Of a DNA stretch of 16,018 nt, positions 1 through 7,634 are shown piece by piece. The translations under genes were made by a program, and so were the position numbers. The notes below the pieces were generated by a model. The model did no database searches and was not told where the DNA came from. It worked only from the letters and a program-made list of their open reading frames with translations. The DNA lies in the NCBI GenBank assembly GCA_025869455.1, contig JAOZVT010000243.1, positions 1 to 16,018 on the forward strand, in the 5' to 3' direction. Positions within the stretch are counted from its first letter, which is position 1. Each line of letters begins with the position of its first letter. The DNA is from Prosthecobacter sp. (GTDB lineage: Bacteria; Verrucomicrobiota; Verrucomicrobiia; Verrucomicrobiales; Verrucomicrobiaceae).

Positions 1-2
1 GG

Positions 3-1265
3 ATCAGTGATCTATATCGGCGTGCAGAGAAGTTCCCTGCCATGACTTCCCTGCAAGCAAGTTTGCGTCCGGTCGAAGTGGCTCTGGGGCGGAAAAACAA
101 AAAACCGAAGCTCTTGATTGCCGATGATGAGCCTGACATGCTTCGATTTCTGCGCACCCAGCTTTCAGAAGTTTTCGAAGTCATTGAGGCTGTTGATGGT
201 TATCAAGCGGTGGAGAAAACCGCACAGTTCTTGCCTGATATCGTCCTCTCAGACATGATGATGCCTGAGAAGGATGGGCTTCAGGTCTGTCGCGAACTTC
301 GCGAGCGCACCTCTACCCGCAGTATCCCTATTGTGTTATTGACTGCCCGGGCGGATGAGAAGACGAAGATTGACTGTTTAATGGCTGGTGCTAGTGACTT
401 TTTGGGCAAGCCTTTTTCCTTAACAGAACTTATGGTTAGGTTGAAAAATCTAGCAGAGTCCCACCTCTACCAGCGGGAGTTAGCCGTACAGAAACAACGG
501 CTCGAAGCCGCTCTTGAACAGGTGAAGGAAACGGAGGCCATGCTGGTTCGAAATGAGAAACTCGCCTCACTGGGTCGCTTGAGCGCGGGATTAATTCATG
601 AGATCAATAATCCGCTCAATTATGCCAAACAAGCGCTCTTTGTCCTCCGTGATACCGCAGGTAAGTTGAGCGAGGCTGAACGCCCAGACTTTGTTGAAAC
701 ACTGGGAGATATTGAAAATGGTGTAGATCGGGTGGCGCGTATCATCAGTGATCTGCGTGGGTTTTCACGAAACACGCATCAAATTTCAGGCAGTTTCAAC
801 TTGGGGCAAGCCGTGGAAACGACTCTTAGGTTCTTTTCTCACGCCTTTAAGGAGGGGGTGGATGTGAAAGTGGATCTGCCTACTTATACGGAAGTTCCCG
901 GAGATCAAAATCAGGTCATTCAGGTTCTGATCAATTTGATCCAGAATGCCTTAGACGCTATGTCTGAAAAGGAATATCCCGAAGGTCAGCAGCGTAGTTT
1001 AGCCTTGTGGGCCGTGCAATCTGACCATACTATCTCCCTGCATATTCGGGATAATGGCCCGGGTATTCCTAAAGAAATTCAAAATAATATATTCGATCCG
1101 TTCTTTACCACTAAAGATGTGGGAGCTGGTATGGGCTTAGGATTGTCTATTTGTCACCAGATCATTGCGGAGCACGGTGGCCGCATTTTACTAGAAAGCA
1201 CCCTTGGTGAGTTTTGTGAATTTGTTTTGGAATTTCCCATCTCCACTCCGATACTCGAATCTTAA
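3..1265 (+). CDS. Receiver-histidine kinase hybrid, probably 5'-truncated by the window edge
   Basis: Two-component signalling protein: an N-terminal receiver followed by a HisKA/HATPase kinase, cytoplasmic as far as visible. Residues are counted from the ATG at 42. The receiver (about 23-137) has the acidic pair D28/D29, phospho-acceptor D71 in LSDMMMP, T101 and K123, so it should be functional. A helical, probably coiled-coil linker (about 140-172) leads to the dimerisation helix with H186 in GLIHEINNPLNY. The ATPase domain has the N-box N298/N302, G1 box RDNGPGIP (337-343) and G2 box GAGMGLGLSI, so the kinase looks fully active. No stop lies in frame between 42 and the left edge (the frame opens at position 3), and the ATG has no Shine-Dalgarno. 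I therefore infer that it may be the C-terminal part of a longer sensor whose input domain is outside the window; a start at 42 remains possible. The next gene begins 23 bases after the stop, suggesting co-transcription. Confidence 0.88.
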   Translation: MSDLYRRAEKFPAMTSLQASLRPVEVALGRKNKKPKLLIADDEPDMLRFLRTQLSEVFEVIEAVDGYQAVEKTAQFLPDIVLSDMMMPEKDGLQVCRELRERTSTRSIPIVLLTARADEKTKIDCLMAGASDFLGKPFSLTELMVRLKNLAESHLYQRELAVQKQRLEAALEQVKETEAMLVRNEKLASLGRLSAGLIHEINNPLNYAKQALFVLRDTAGKLSEAERPDFVETLGDIENGVDRVARIISDLRGFSRNTHQISGSFNLGQAVETTLRFFSHAFKEGVDVKVDLPTYTEVPGDQNQVIQVLINLIQNALDAMSEKEYPEGQQRSLALWAVQSDHTISLHIRDNGPGIPKEIQNNIFDPFFTTKDVGAGMGLGLSICHQIIAEHGGRILLESTLGEFCEFVLEFPISTPILES

Positions 1266-1288
1266 CGCGTCCACGACACCCTGTCCTT

Positions 1289-2554
1289 ATGCACAACCTC
1301 TACGATTACAAAAAATACGCAGTCCTCTATGTGGACGATGAAGAAATGGCACTGAAGTATTTTGAGCGAACTTTTGGCAGTGAGTTCCGCATCATGACAG
1401 CCACCAATGCGAATGAAGGGCTGAAACTCATCGAAACTCATGGGGATGAGATCGGTGTGCTGCTGACAGACCAGCGCATGCCCGGTCAGAAAGGTGTGCA
1501 ACTTTTGGAAAGAGCTCGTCAGATCCGTCCGAAGATCGTCCGAATGATGATCACTGCATTTGCTGACTTTGGAGTCACTGTGGATGCTGTGAATTTGGGC
1601 AATGTTTTTCGCTACGTTTCTAAGCCTTTGCAGGTAGAAGATATGCGGAACACACTCAGGCGGGCTATGGAGTTTTTCCTTCTCCAAAGGGAGAGGGATG
1701 ATCTTCTGCGTGAAAAGTTAAGTGTGCTCCAAAACATGGTAATCACGGATCGTGTCATCAGCCTTGGGGTTCTGGCGAGTGGCCTATGCCAAAACTTGCG
1801 TAATCCCCTGGAAGCAGTTCAGACATTCCTGAATTTGACACCTACTAAGTTGCGCCAAGAAAGTGTGGATATGGATCGTCTTCAAGACCCATCCTTCTGG
1901 CGTGACTTTCATTCTCAAGTTCTGATGCAGGCAGGTCGCATTTCTGAGCTGATCGGTGAATTGGATGGAGCCAGCCTCGCTGAGACAATTAAAGCTGAAA
2001 CCCCTCTGAACGTGATGGAAAGTGTTCAGGCTGTGGTGAACAGCTTGCAATCCAACTTGGAGGCTAAAAATATCCGATTGGATTTGGATTTAGCTCAGGA
2101 TTTGCCTGCTGTATCCACAGAGAAGGGACGTTTCGAGCGCATGTTCCAACTGCTTCTTCAGGATGAAATTGATGTGCTGCCAGAAGGTTCTAGGATCGCT
2201 TTATCAGCCAAGTCCTTACGTTTTGCGGATAAACCAGTGTCCATTCAGTTTACGCTACAGGATAATGGACCTGGTCTTCCTCAGGGGGCATTGCGTTCCG
2301 TCTTTGATCCATTTGCTATTCGGCATGAGGATGCGCCTGATTTTGGTCTGAATTTGATGGCTGTGTTTTTCTTGGTGTACCACCATGGTGGCCACATCCA
2401 AGCTGAGAATTCAGCAGGGCAGGGTGCTGTCTTTAAAATTGATATCCCTCTTTTGGCAGACGCACCTCCTTCAACAGCAAGTAGCAGTCGCGACTTTGTG
2501 ACGAAAGTCCTGATGAACGATTTGCTCTGGGAGCGCCTGCTGGCAGGGGACTGA
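1289..2554 (+). CDS. Receiver protein with degenerate histidine-kinase (pseudokinase) half
   Basis: This protein has the same architecture as its upstream neighbour. The receiver (about 10-125) keeps D16/D17, phospho-acceptor D61 in LLTDQRMP, T89 and K112 in YVSKPL. A helical linker (about 126-150) leads to a HisKA-like helix where the usual His is replaced: the motif reads LASGLCQNLRNPL, with Gln168 (CAA at 1790-1792) in the His position. In the ATPase-like region (about 240-385) the G1 motif QDNGPGLP (D325) is kept. The N-box segment (285-297) has no Asn, and the G2 loop is reduced to DFGLNLMAVF without the usual glycine series. By family knowledge it should not autophosphorylate. I infer a phosphorylation-responsive receiver output or a regulatory dimer partner of the upstream kinase. 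The start ATG has no clear Shine-Dalgarno, and a strong terminator follows the stop. The reading frame is intact, so this is not a recent pseudogene. Confidence 0.85.
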   Translation: MHNLYDYKKYAVLYVDDEEMALKYFERTFGSEFRIMTATNANEGLKLIETHGDEIGVLLTDQRMPGQKGVQLLERARQIRPKIVRMMITAFADFGVTVDAVNLGNVFRYVSKPLQVEDMRNTLRRAMEFFLLQRERDDLLREKLSVLQNMVITDRVISLGVLASGLCQNLRNPLEAVQTFLNLTPTKLRQESVDMDRLQDPSFWRDFHSQVLMQAGRISELIGELDGASLAETIKAETPLNVMESVQAVVNSLQSNLEAKNIRLDLDLAQDLPAVSTEKGRFERMFQLLLQDEIDVLPEGSRIALSAKSLRFADKPVSIQFTLQDNGPGLPQGALRSVFDPFAIRHEDAPDFGLNLMAVFFLVYHHGGHIQAENSAGQGAVFKIDIPLLADAPPSTASSSRDFVTKVLMNDLLWERLLAGD

Positions 2555-2585
2555 GATAATCCCCTCTCGACATAGTTAAATTCTA

Positions 2586-2620
2586 AGCCCGATTGGTTAT
2601 GGCCAGTCGGGCTTTTTATT
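2586..2620 (+). terminator. Rho-independent terminator after the two kinase genes
   Basis: An 11-bp stem (arms 2586-2596 and 2603-2613, one G-T wobble, AGCCCGATTGG paired with CCAGTCGGGCT) with a 6-base loop is followed by a T-rich run. It lies 32 bases after the stop of the degenerate kinase gene and fits termination of the kinase transcription unit. Confidence 0.88.
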
Positions 2621-2621
2621 T

Positions 2622-2645
2622 GAGTGGCAAACCACTCCAATTTTT
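2622..2645 (+). terminator. Possible second, weaker hairpin terminator
   Basis: A perfect 6-bp stem (GAGTGG, loop CAAA, CCACTC, 2622-2637) is followed by CAATTTTT. It lies directly after the stronger terminator and may act as a back-up. It is short enough to be chance. Confidence 0.4.
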
Positions 2646-2988
2646 GAGGCCGTAGCTCTATCGAAATCGTCTCTTAGTGGTGGCGCTTGTAATGAATGGT
2701 TTCAAAACGTCGAGCACTCCAAATTTAGATAGCCTTGGAAGGATTGGCGAAAAACAAGATCTTGGATTTTAAATCGGCATATTATGTATTTATATTGCGT
2801 GTTGAAATTAAGTTATCAGCTTGATCTTTCTGATTCATGCAAACCGCATGCAATTAGATCAACTGTTGTCCACTTTTTGAAATTTTTGAGCTTTTAGTAT
2901 GGCTTAGGTGTCTGTTTTTAAGCTTGGGAGTTGTTTCAACTCGCTTGGCATGATTCCTGGTGCTTATTGTTAATCCCCCCCCGATTAT
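2646..2988. other. AT-rich intergenic region
   Basis: I find no convincing gene in this stretch on either strand. It is visibly more AT-rich than its surroundings. It contains a nested inverted repeat (2817-2865) and a run of eight C bases (2975-2982) just before the next start codon. No promoter here is strong enough to call. Confidence 0.6.
2817..2865. repeat. Nested inverted repeat in intergenic DNA
   Basis: Outer arms CAGCTTGATC (2817-2826) and GATCAACTG (2857-2865) are complementary with one bulged base. Inside them CATGC (2836-2840) and GCATG (2846-2850) pair around the loop AAACC. No T-run follows, so it does not look like a terminator. It could be an operator or a structured RNA leader of the downstream small gene. 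Confidence 0.45.
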
Positions 2989-3309
2989 ATGACAGAAGCT
3001 GAATGCGCAGAAAAATACACTCGAGTGACGAAAACTAGCCTGGGTCAATGGATTCAGGTCATGGTCGTCAAAAACCCTCTTTCTGAAAACCCCATGATTC
3101 AATGGAAAGGAGTCGGCAGAATGTTGCCGGTTCGGGCACTTCCTGACAATGTAGAACTAGCACGACTGATGGCGCTGAAGGATCGGCGTTTCTTCAGAGT
3201 GTGTGAACGTTGTCATGATTTGCGCCCGACATCCTTGATCTTGAATTCTGGCCTCTGCCGAGACTGCGTGGAAGAGATTAAGTTCGCTAGTCCTGCCGCT
3301 GCTGCCTGA
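2989..3309 (+). CDS. Small four-cysteine zinc-ribbon-like protein of unknown function
   Basis: A 106-residue protein that I do not recognise as a named family. The C-terminal third carries two CxxC pairs, C72/C75 (VCERC) and C90/C93 (LCRDC), separated by 14 residues. This arrangement typically binds one zinc ion. The N-terminal part (1-70) is mixed polar/hydrophobic with two Trp (W21, W39) and no signal peptide or membrane segment, so the protein is probably cytoplasmic. The Ala-rich tail (SPAAAA) looks disordered. The start at 2989 is preceded by eight C bases and GATTAT, with no Shine-Dalgarno. The gene stands alone between a terminator and the convergent PEP-CTERM gene, whose stop is only about 40 bases away. 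A nucleic-acid-binding or protein-interaction role is possible, but nothing in the context decides it. Confidence 0.72.
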   Translation: MTEAECAEKYTRVTKTSLGQWIQVMVVKNPLSENPMIQWKGVGRMLPVRALPDNVELARLMALKDRRFFRVCERCHDLRPTSLILNSGLCRDCVEEIKFASPAAAA

Positions 3310-3348
3310 GCATGGTTTTTATTTTGGTGTTACGTTATTGGTTAGACT

Positions 3349-6300
3349 CTAAGGTCGCCGACGGCGTAATATTGTGATGCTTAAGCCTAGCAGAAGAAAT
3401 GCCATTTTGCTGGGTTCAGGTACTGTGATGATGACGGCGTAAAGGCCTGAGGCATTTGCTTCGTAAGACCATTTTAGATCTGTCGGTAACATAAGGCTAC
3501 TGGAGTCAATTTGGCTAAAGTTTACACTCGGAATGCCTCCTGTGAGTCCAGTCCAATCTGCTAGCAACCAGCGATCTCCCTCATGGAGATCATTGTTTGA
3601 ATCTAGACTGCTGCCAGTGCCTAACTGAAGGCGTAATGTGCCGCTCAGTGTGATGTCAGATGCATCGGCTTGAGTGATGATAAGCCGATCTGCTGCGGTG
3701 CTAATGGCGGAATTGTCTCCAGCATTGGTGAAGATGTCAAAAGCGAGGATACCTGTGGAACTGAAACCTCCTGTGGTACTGCTAAGATCTAGAGTGAGAC
3801 TGCCTGCATTGAGCGCATGGATGTTTCCTGCTTTTAATGTGCCGTCATTTGTCAGTCCCGCGCTGCCTTGTGGCGCGATGATGCCTGTGCCAGAAAGTGT
3901 GCCATTGGTCGTGATCTGGATGTTGCCGAATCCAGTCGCAGAGCCAGTATTGTTGCCAACAAAGAGCACACCTTCTTGGACGCTGGTGCTGCCCGTGTAG
4001 GTGCTGGAAGCGAGCAGTTGAAGAGTCCCTGAACCTATTTTTGTAAAGGCATTGCTTCCTGGTGTGTGGCCATCAACCAAGCTTGAATTGACCGTAGCTG
4101 TGCGGCTTCCCGTGACGGTGAAGGTTCTGCTACCGTTTCCATTCAGGGTGAGGTCAACGCCTGTGATGACAAGGTCTGTGCTACTATCTTTGTTTTGTAA
4201 ATCGCCGCCCTCCCAATTGAAGGTGACACTGCCTTTGGGGGCGGTTCCTTGTTGGATGCTGGCTGCCTGTAAGCTGCCGCCTTGCAGATTAAAGATGCCA
4301 TGGGAGAAGCCTTCACCTGTGCCGCTGCGTTGTGAAAGCGTGAGTGTGTTGACTTTGATGGTTCCCGGTCCGGTAAGTGTGAGAATACCTGTGGCAGTGT
4401 ATGTTGTGTTGCTGGAATTGTTAGAGAGATCTCCCAGGATGATGCTGGTGGCATCGAGCGTGCCTGCACTCATGAGAAGTGTACCCATGGTGTTGGAACC
4501 TTGCGTGCCGCTATTGTCATTTTGGCCAATGGTAAGGGTGCCAATCAAGGCGTCCAGACTGCCTGAGCTCGTATCCATCACTGCGGTGGTGCCGACAGAA
4601 CTGCTCTGCCCTTTACCAATGAGCAGCGTCACGCGACTACTACCGTCGGTCGCTCGGATTTGCAGGCTGCCACTGCTAATCCCGCTGGCATATTGAAGGC
4701 GTGTATCACTCTTGAGTCCGCCTACTGTTACCGTGTTTGCATGAATGGTATTGATCTGTCCCAGATTGACGGTGCCTACGTTTTGACCTCCGGTAGCTCC
4801 AGAGGTGATTGTAGCAATTCCAAAGGATTTGGCGGTGATCTGGTTTTCCTGAGCCAGGGTGACCGTGACGGTATTGTTGGCTAGGTTTCCTTGAGATCCG
4901 AGGTGAATATCCGCCGTGCTACGATCAAAGATGAATGTTCCCAGTGCCGACATATCGAGCACCGTTGCCGAATTTGCCACCGCGTCTCCGATGACCCAAT
5001 TGGTGTTGCCACTTAGAGTGAGAGTGCCCGCACTGCCTTGGACCGTGGCCGTGATTCCGTTAGCTACCGTCAGCGTAGATATGGCATCGCTATGATCTTG
5101 CAGATCCAGGATGGTATCCCCCGTGAAGTTTACGGTAGCATTGTCTGAGAGCGCATGATTTGCTGTGGTTTGTAGCGTGCCTTCCTGCAAATCAATGCTG
5201 CCTGTGTGGCTACTGCCTGCACCGCCGAAAAGCAGGCTACCTGCTCCTAGTTTTGTGAAAGCGATGGTGGGTGCCGCACCACCATTAGTTATCGGGCCAT
5301 CGACTGCGATGCTGTGGCCAGCTCCTACATTGAAAGTTCGGTCGCCGACTCCATTCAGAGTGAGCGTGATATCACTGATGGTTAGGTCGCTGCTGTTGTC
5401 ATAAGGCTCTATGCTGCCACTGCTCCAGTTTAATAGGCGGCTGACTCCCGTGCTACCGCCTCCTCCTTGGAGGATTCCTGCGCGAAAAGTGCCGCTCAGG
5501 AAATTAAAGATGCCGGTGACTGTGCCAAAGTCACTCGCGTCCTGTTTATCTGCAAAGATCATGGATTGAACTATGATGGTGCCACCATCCAGTTCTAAGG
5601 TGCCTGTCGGGCTGGCTCCAGAACCAGCGGTGCTCGAACTGCTGCTGATGCGTTGGCCTAAAACGATGGTTGTCGCATCGAGTGTGCCTAGACCCATGCT
5701 GAAACGGCCCAGCCCAGATTTGGATCGGTTATTGGTTACGCCTAAAGTGAGGTTCCCAACAAGGGCATCCAGTGTGCCGGTACGACTGTCAAGGTAACTT
5801 TCTTCTACCACCACTCCATTGGAGTCATGGCGCCCGATCAGAATATCCATTCGTTGTTCCGCATTGGTTCCACGTAAGGTGATGGTACCACCTGAAATGC
5901 CGCTAGCGAACTCGACAAATCCCTGGTTTTTAAAATCGCCTCCGATGTTAAAATTCGTGGCTGTGATATGATTGGTTAGTCCGAGAAAGAGCGTGCCGCT
6001 GTTCTCATGGTTGCCTCCACCACCATTGACATTGCTCACATTCACCGCTGCGGCTGTGATGGTATTGTTTTGCGCCAAAATGAGCATGCCGCTGGCAGTG
6101 GTGACGACACCATCGTTGGTCACATGATTGCCACCCACATTCAGGGTCTGAGTAATCCCATCGAAGACAAAGTTGTCCAGGGCAGATAAGTCCAGGGTCG
6201 CCGTAGCGGTTACTCCGCTGCCTCCGATGGTCATGCTGCTGGCCCCAGTGGTTAAGGTGCTGCCCGTTCCAATGACGGTTCCTATCATATCGTCCGCGAC

Positions 6301-7455
6301 AGTGAGAGCGGCGACGGTTTGATCAAAACCATTCAGGTCCAGGGTGCCTGCATTTGTGAAGTTAACGGTGGTCGCGGTAGAAAGCGCATCATCATTGCCG
6401 ATTTGCAGCACCCCAGATTCGATCACGGTATCGCCGCTGAGCGTGCTGCCTGTTCCTGAAAGGGTAAGGGTGTTGCTTCCAGCTTTTATGACGCGGCCAG
6501 CTCCCGAGAGCGGGGCGCTGAAGGTCACGGCATCCGTACGGTCAAAGCGCAGGGTCGCTCCGCTGGAGATGCTGATGCCGCTGGTCGTGGCCAGCGCCCC
6601 ACTGGTGGCACCATCGCCGATCTGCAAGGTGCCCGCCGTGACCTCTACGGCACCTGTGAAGGCCGCATTGGTGCTGGCCACCGTCAGTGTGCCCGTGCCA
6701 GCTTGCCGCAGGATACCCTTGTTTAAATCTGAGACACCACCGCTGACCAAATTTTGAGTCAGCGTCACCGCATCGCTACGATTGAATGCCAAGACTGACT
6801 GTGCACCAATCAAGGAACCGCTGGTGGCAAAGGTCACGTTGCCACTGCCCAGTGTCCCGGTTGTCCCACCGTTGCCGATCTGGAGTACACTGCTGCTACC
6901 GGAGGTCGAGTGAGCGGTGATTTTTGTCCCGCCCGTCCAGGTATTCGTCGCGTTCAGGATCACCATCCCAGTATTGAATTTTAGAAATTCCGAGCTGCCT
7001 CCCAGTACGGATGCATTGACTGTTAGGGCAGCCGCAGCGGAGGCATTGTTGTTACCGAATCCAGGAGTGGAGCCTGTGAGCGTGATGGTGTAGCCCGTAC
7101 CTGGATCAATGATATAGGCTCCGCTTTGGCTGCTTTTATCGATGCGGGTCAGGGTAATGTTTTGCCCCAGGGTAATGGTGCCTCCGACCCCATTGTTGGT
7201 GTAGTTGCTGGTGGCTCCAAGATTGGCGTTATTTGCGCCATTGACCCAGGTGGCATTGCTACCGCCTAACGTGCTAGTCCAGGTGGCGGAGGCGGGATCC
7301 CCACCTTCGATCCAGGTGCCGCTGCCATTTTGATTCTGGGCTGCATTGGGGTCAAAGTCCCAATAAAAGGTAGCCGCTTGCACAGATTCGAAGGCAAAAC
7401 AGATGAAGACAATGATCGTCAAAAGACGAAAGAGCGGTTTGGGGGAGGCCGTCAT
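3349..7455 (-). CDS. Giant secreted autotransporter-repeat protein with PEP-CTERM anchor
   Basis: A 1368-residue exported, probably surface or matrix protein. A signal peptide spans about 1-27 (hydrophobic LLTIIVFICFAF, likely cleavage after VQA). The body is Gly/Ser/Thr/Asn-rich and made of short beta-strand repeats of the autotransporter-associated type, such as GTLTVASTNAAFTG and EVTAGTLQIGDG, which predict a long beta-helix. Residues 326-736 and 737-1140 are two diverged copies of one module, and a third copy starts at 1141. No autotransporter barrel is present. Instead the C terminus (1345-1368) is a PEP-CTERM signal: VPEP, a hydrophobic segment, then RRRR. By family knowledge this is recognised by an exosortase; none is in this window. 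The gene is divergent from htpG. The ATG has no Shine-Dalgarno, but the signal peptide directly after it supports the start. A role in exopolysaccharide or envelope attachment is an inference from the family. Confidence 0.9.
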   Translation of the reverse strand: MTASPKPLFRLLTIIVFICFAFESVQAATFYWDFDPNAAQNQNGSGTWIEGGDPASATWTSTLGGSNATWVNGANNANLGATSNYTNNGVGGTITLGQNITLTRIDKSSQSGAYIIDPGTGYTITLTGSTPGFGNNNASAAAALTVNASVLGGSSEFLKFNTGMVILNATNTWTGGTKITAHSTSGSSSVLQIGNGGTTGTLGSGNVTFATSGSLIGAQSVLAFNRSDAVTLTQNLVSGGVSDLNKGILRQAGTGTLTVASTNAAFTGAVEVTAGTLQIGDGATSGALATTSGISISSGATLRFDRTDAVTFSAPLSGAGRVIKAGSNTLTLSGTGSTLSGDTVIESGVLQIGNDDALSTATTVNFTNAGTLDLNGFDQTVAALTVADDMIGTVIGTGSTLTTGASSMTIGGSGVTATATLDLSALDNFVFDGITQTLNVGGNHVTNDGVVTTASGMLILAQNNTITAAAVNVSNVNGGGGNHENSGTLFLGLTNHITATNFNIGGDFKNQGFVEFASGISGGTITLRGTNAEQRMDILIGRHDSNGVVVEESYLDSRTGTLDALVGNLTLGVTNNRSKSGLGRFSMGLGTLDATTIVLGQRISSSSSTAGSGASPTGTLELDGGTIIVQSMIFADKQDASDFGTVTGIFNFLSGTFRAGILQGGGGSTGVSRLLNWSSGSIEPYDNSSDLTISDITLTLNGVGDRTFNVGAGHSIAVDGPITNGGAAPTIAFTKLGAGSLLFGGAGSSHTGSIDLQEGTLQTTANHALSDNATVNFTGDTILDLQDHSDAISTLTVANGITATVQGSAGTLTLSGNTNWVIGDAVANSATVLDMSALGTFIFDRSTADIHLGSQGNLANNTVTVTLAQENQITAKSFGIATITSGATGGQNVGTVNLGQINTIHANTVTVGGLKSDTRLQYASGISSGSLQIRATDGSSRVTLLIGKGQSSSVGTTAVMDTSSGSLDALIGTLTIGQNDNSGTQGSNTMGTLLMSAGTLDATSIILGDLSNNSSNTTYTATGILTLTGPGTIKVNTLTLSQRSGTGEGFSHGIFNLQGGSLQAASIQQGTAPKGSVTFNWEGGDLQNKDSSTDLVITGVDLTLNGNGSRTFTVTGSRTATVNSSLVDGHTPGSNAFTKIGSGTLQLLASSTYTGSTSVQEGVLFVGNNTGSATGFGNIQITTNGTLSGTGIIAPQGSAGLTNDGTLKAGNIHALNAGSLTLDLSSTTGGFSSTGILAFDIFTNAGDNSAISTAADRLIITQADASDITLSGTLRLQLGTGSSLDSNNDLHEGDRWLLADWTGLTGGIPSVNFSQIDSSSLMLPTDLKWSYEANASGLYAVIITVPEPSKMAFLLLGLSITILRRRRP
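4036..5247 (-). repeat. Internal duplication, C-terminal copy (residues 737-1140)
   Basis: Second copy of the module. Matching landmarks are TVNF, LDMSAL, FIFD (841-844), YASGISSG, LLIG, GSLDALIG, LDATSIILG, NWEGGDLQ, LTLNGNGSRTF and FTKIGSG. Shared landmarks lie about 1218-1236 bases (406-412 codons) from their first-copy counterparts. DNA identity is only moderate, so the duplication is old. Confidence 0.8.
5248..6480 (-). repeat. Internal duplication, N-terminal copy (residues 326-736)
   Basis: First copy of the long module in the PEP-CTERM protein. Landmarks shared with the second copy, in order, are TVNF, LDLSAL, FVFD (429-432), FASGISGG, ILIG, GTLDALVG, LDATTIVLG, NWSSGSIE, LTLNGVGDRTF and FTKLGAG. 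Both copies begin with a G-x-G/S-x-L-x-L strand. Confidence 0.8.
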
Positions 7456-7564
7456 TCATCCAGAAAACGTAGTTAGAGGTGCTTTGCAACCCGTTAACGC
7501 CTTTGAAAATGGATGATGAGGAGCGTTTTTTTCCCATCACTAGGCAGGTGAAATATCCATCACT

Positions 7565-7592
7565 TTGACACGGGGCGCAGACCATCTATTCT
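7565..7592 (+). promoter_or_regulatory. Candidate sigma70-type promoter of htpG
   Basis: TTGACA (7565-7570, a perfect -35) is separated by 16 bases from TATTCT (7587-7592, four of six for -10). Transcription would start near 7599, giving a leader of about 36 bases before the htpG ATG. No CIRCE-like inverted repeat was seen. Confidence 0.45.
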
Positions 7593-7634
7593 CTCCGCCC
7601 GTTTTCATTCCCTTAAATCTTCTATATATTCCCT

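Noticed and set aside
1262..1687. 141-codon - strand frame opposite the second kinase gene
   Set aside because: It is antisense to a receiver domain with all expected residues; no family resemblance.
3674..6757. Several long + strand reading frames opposite the PEP-CTERM gene (for example 4052-4696 and 6344-6757)
   Set aside because: They are antisense shadows of a repetitive Gly/Thr/Ser-rich gene. Their products are Pro/Val/Leu-rich without recognisable domains, and the - strand gene has signal peptide, repeats and PEP-CTERM tail.
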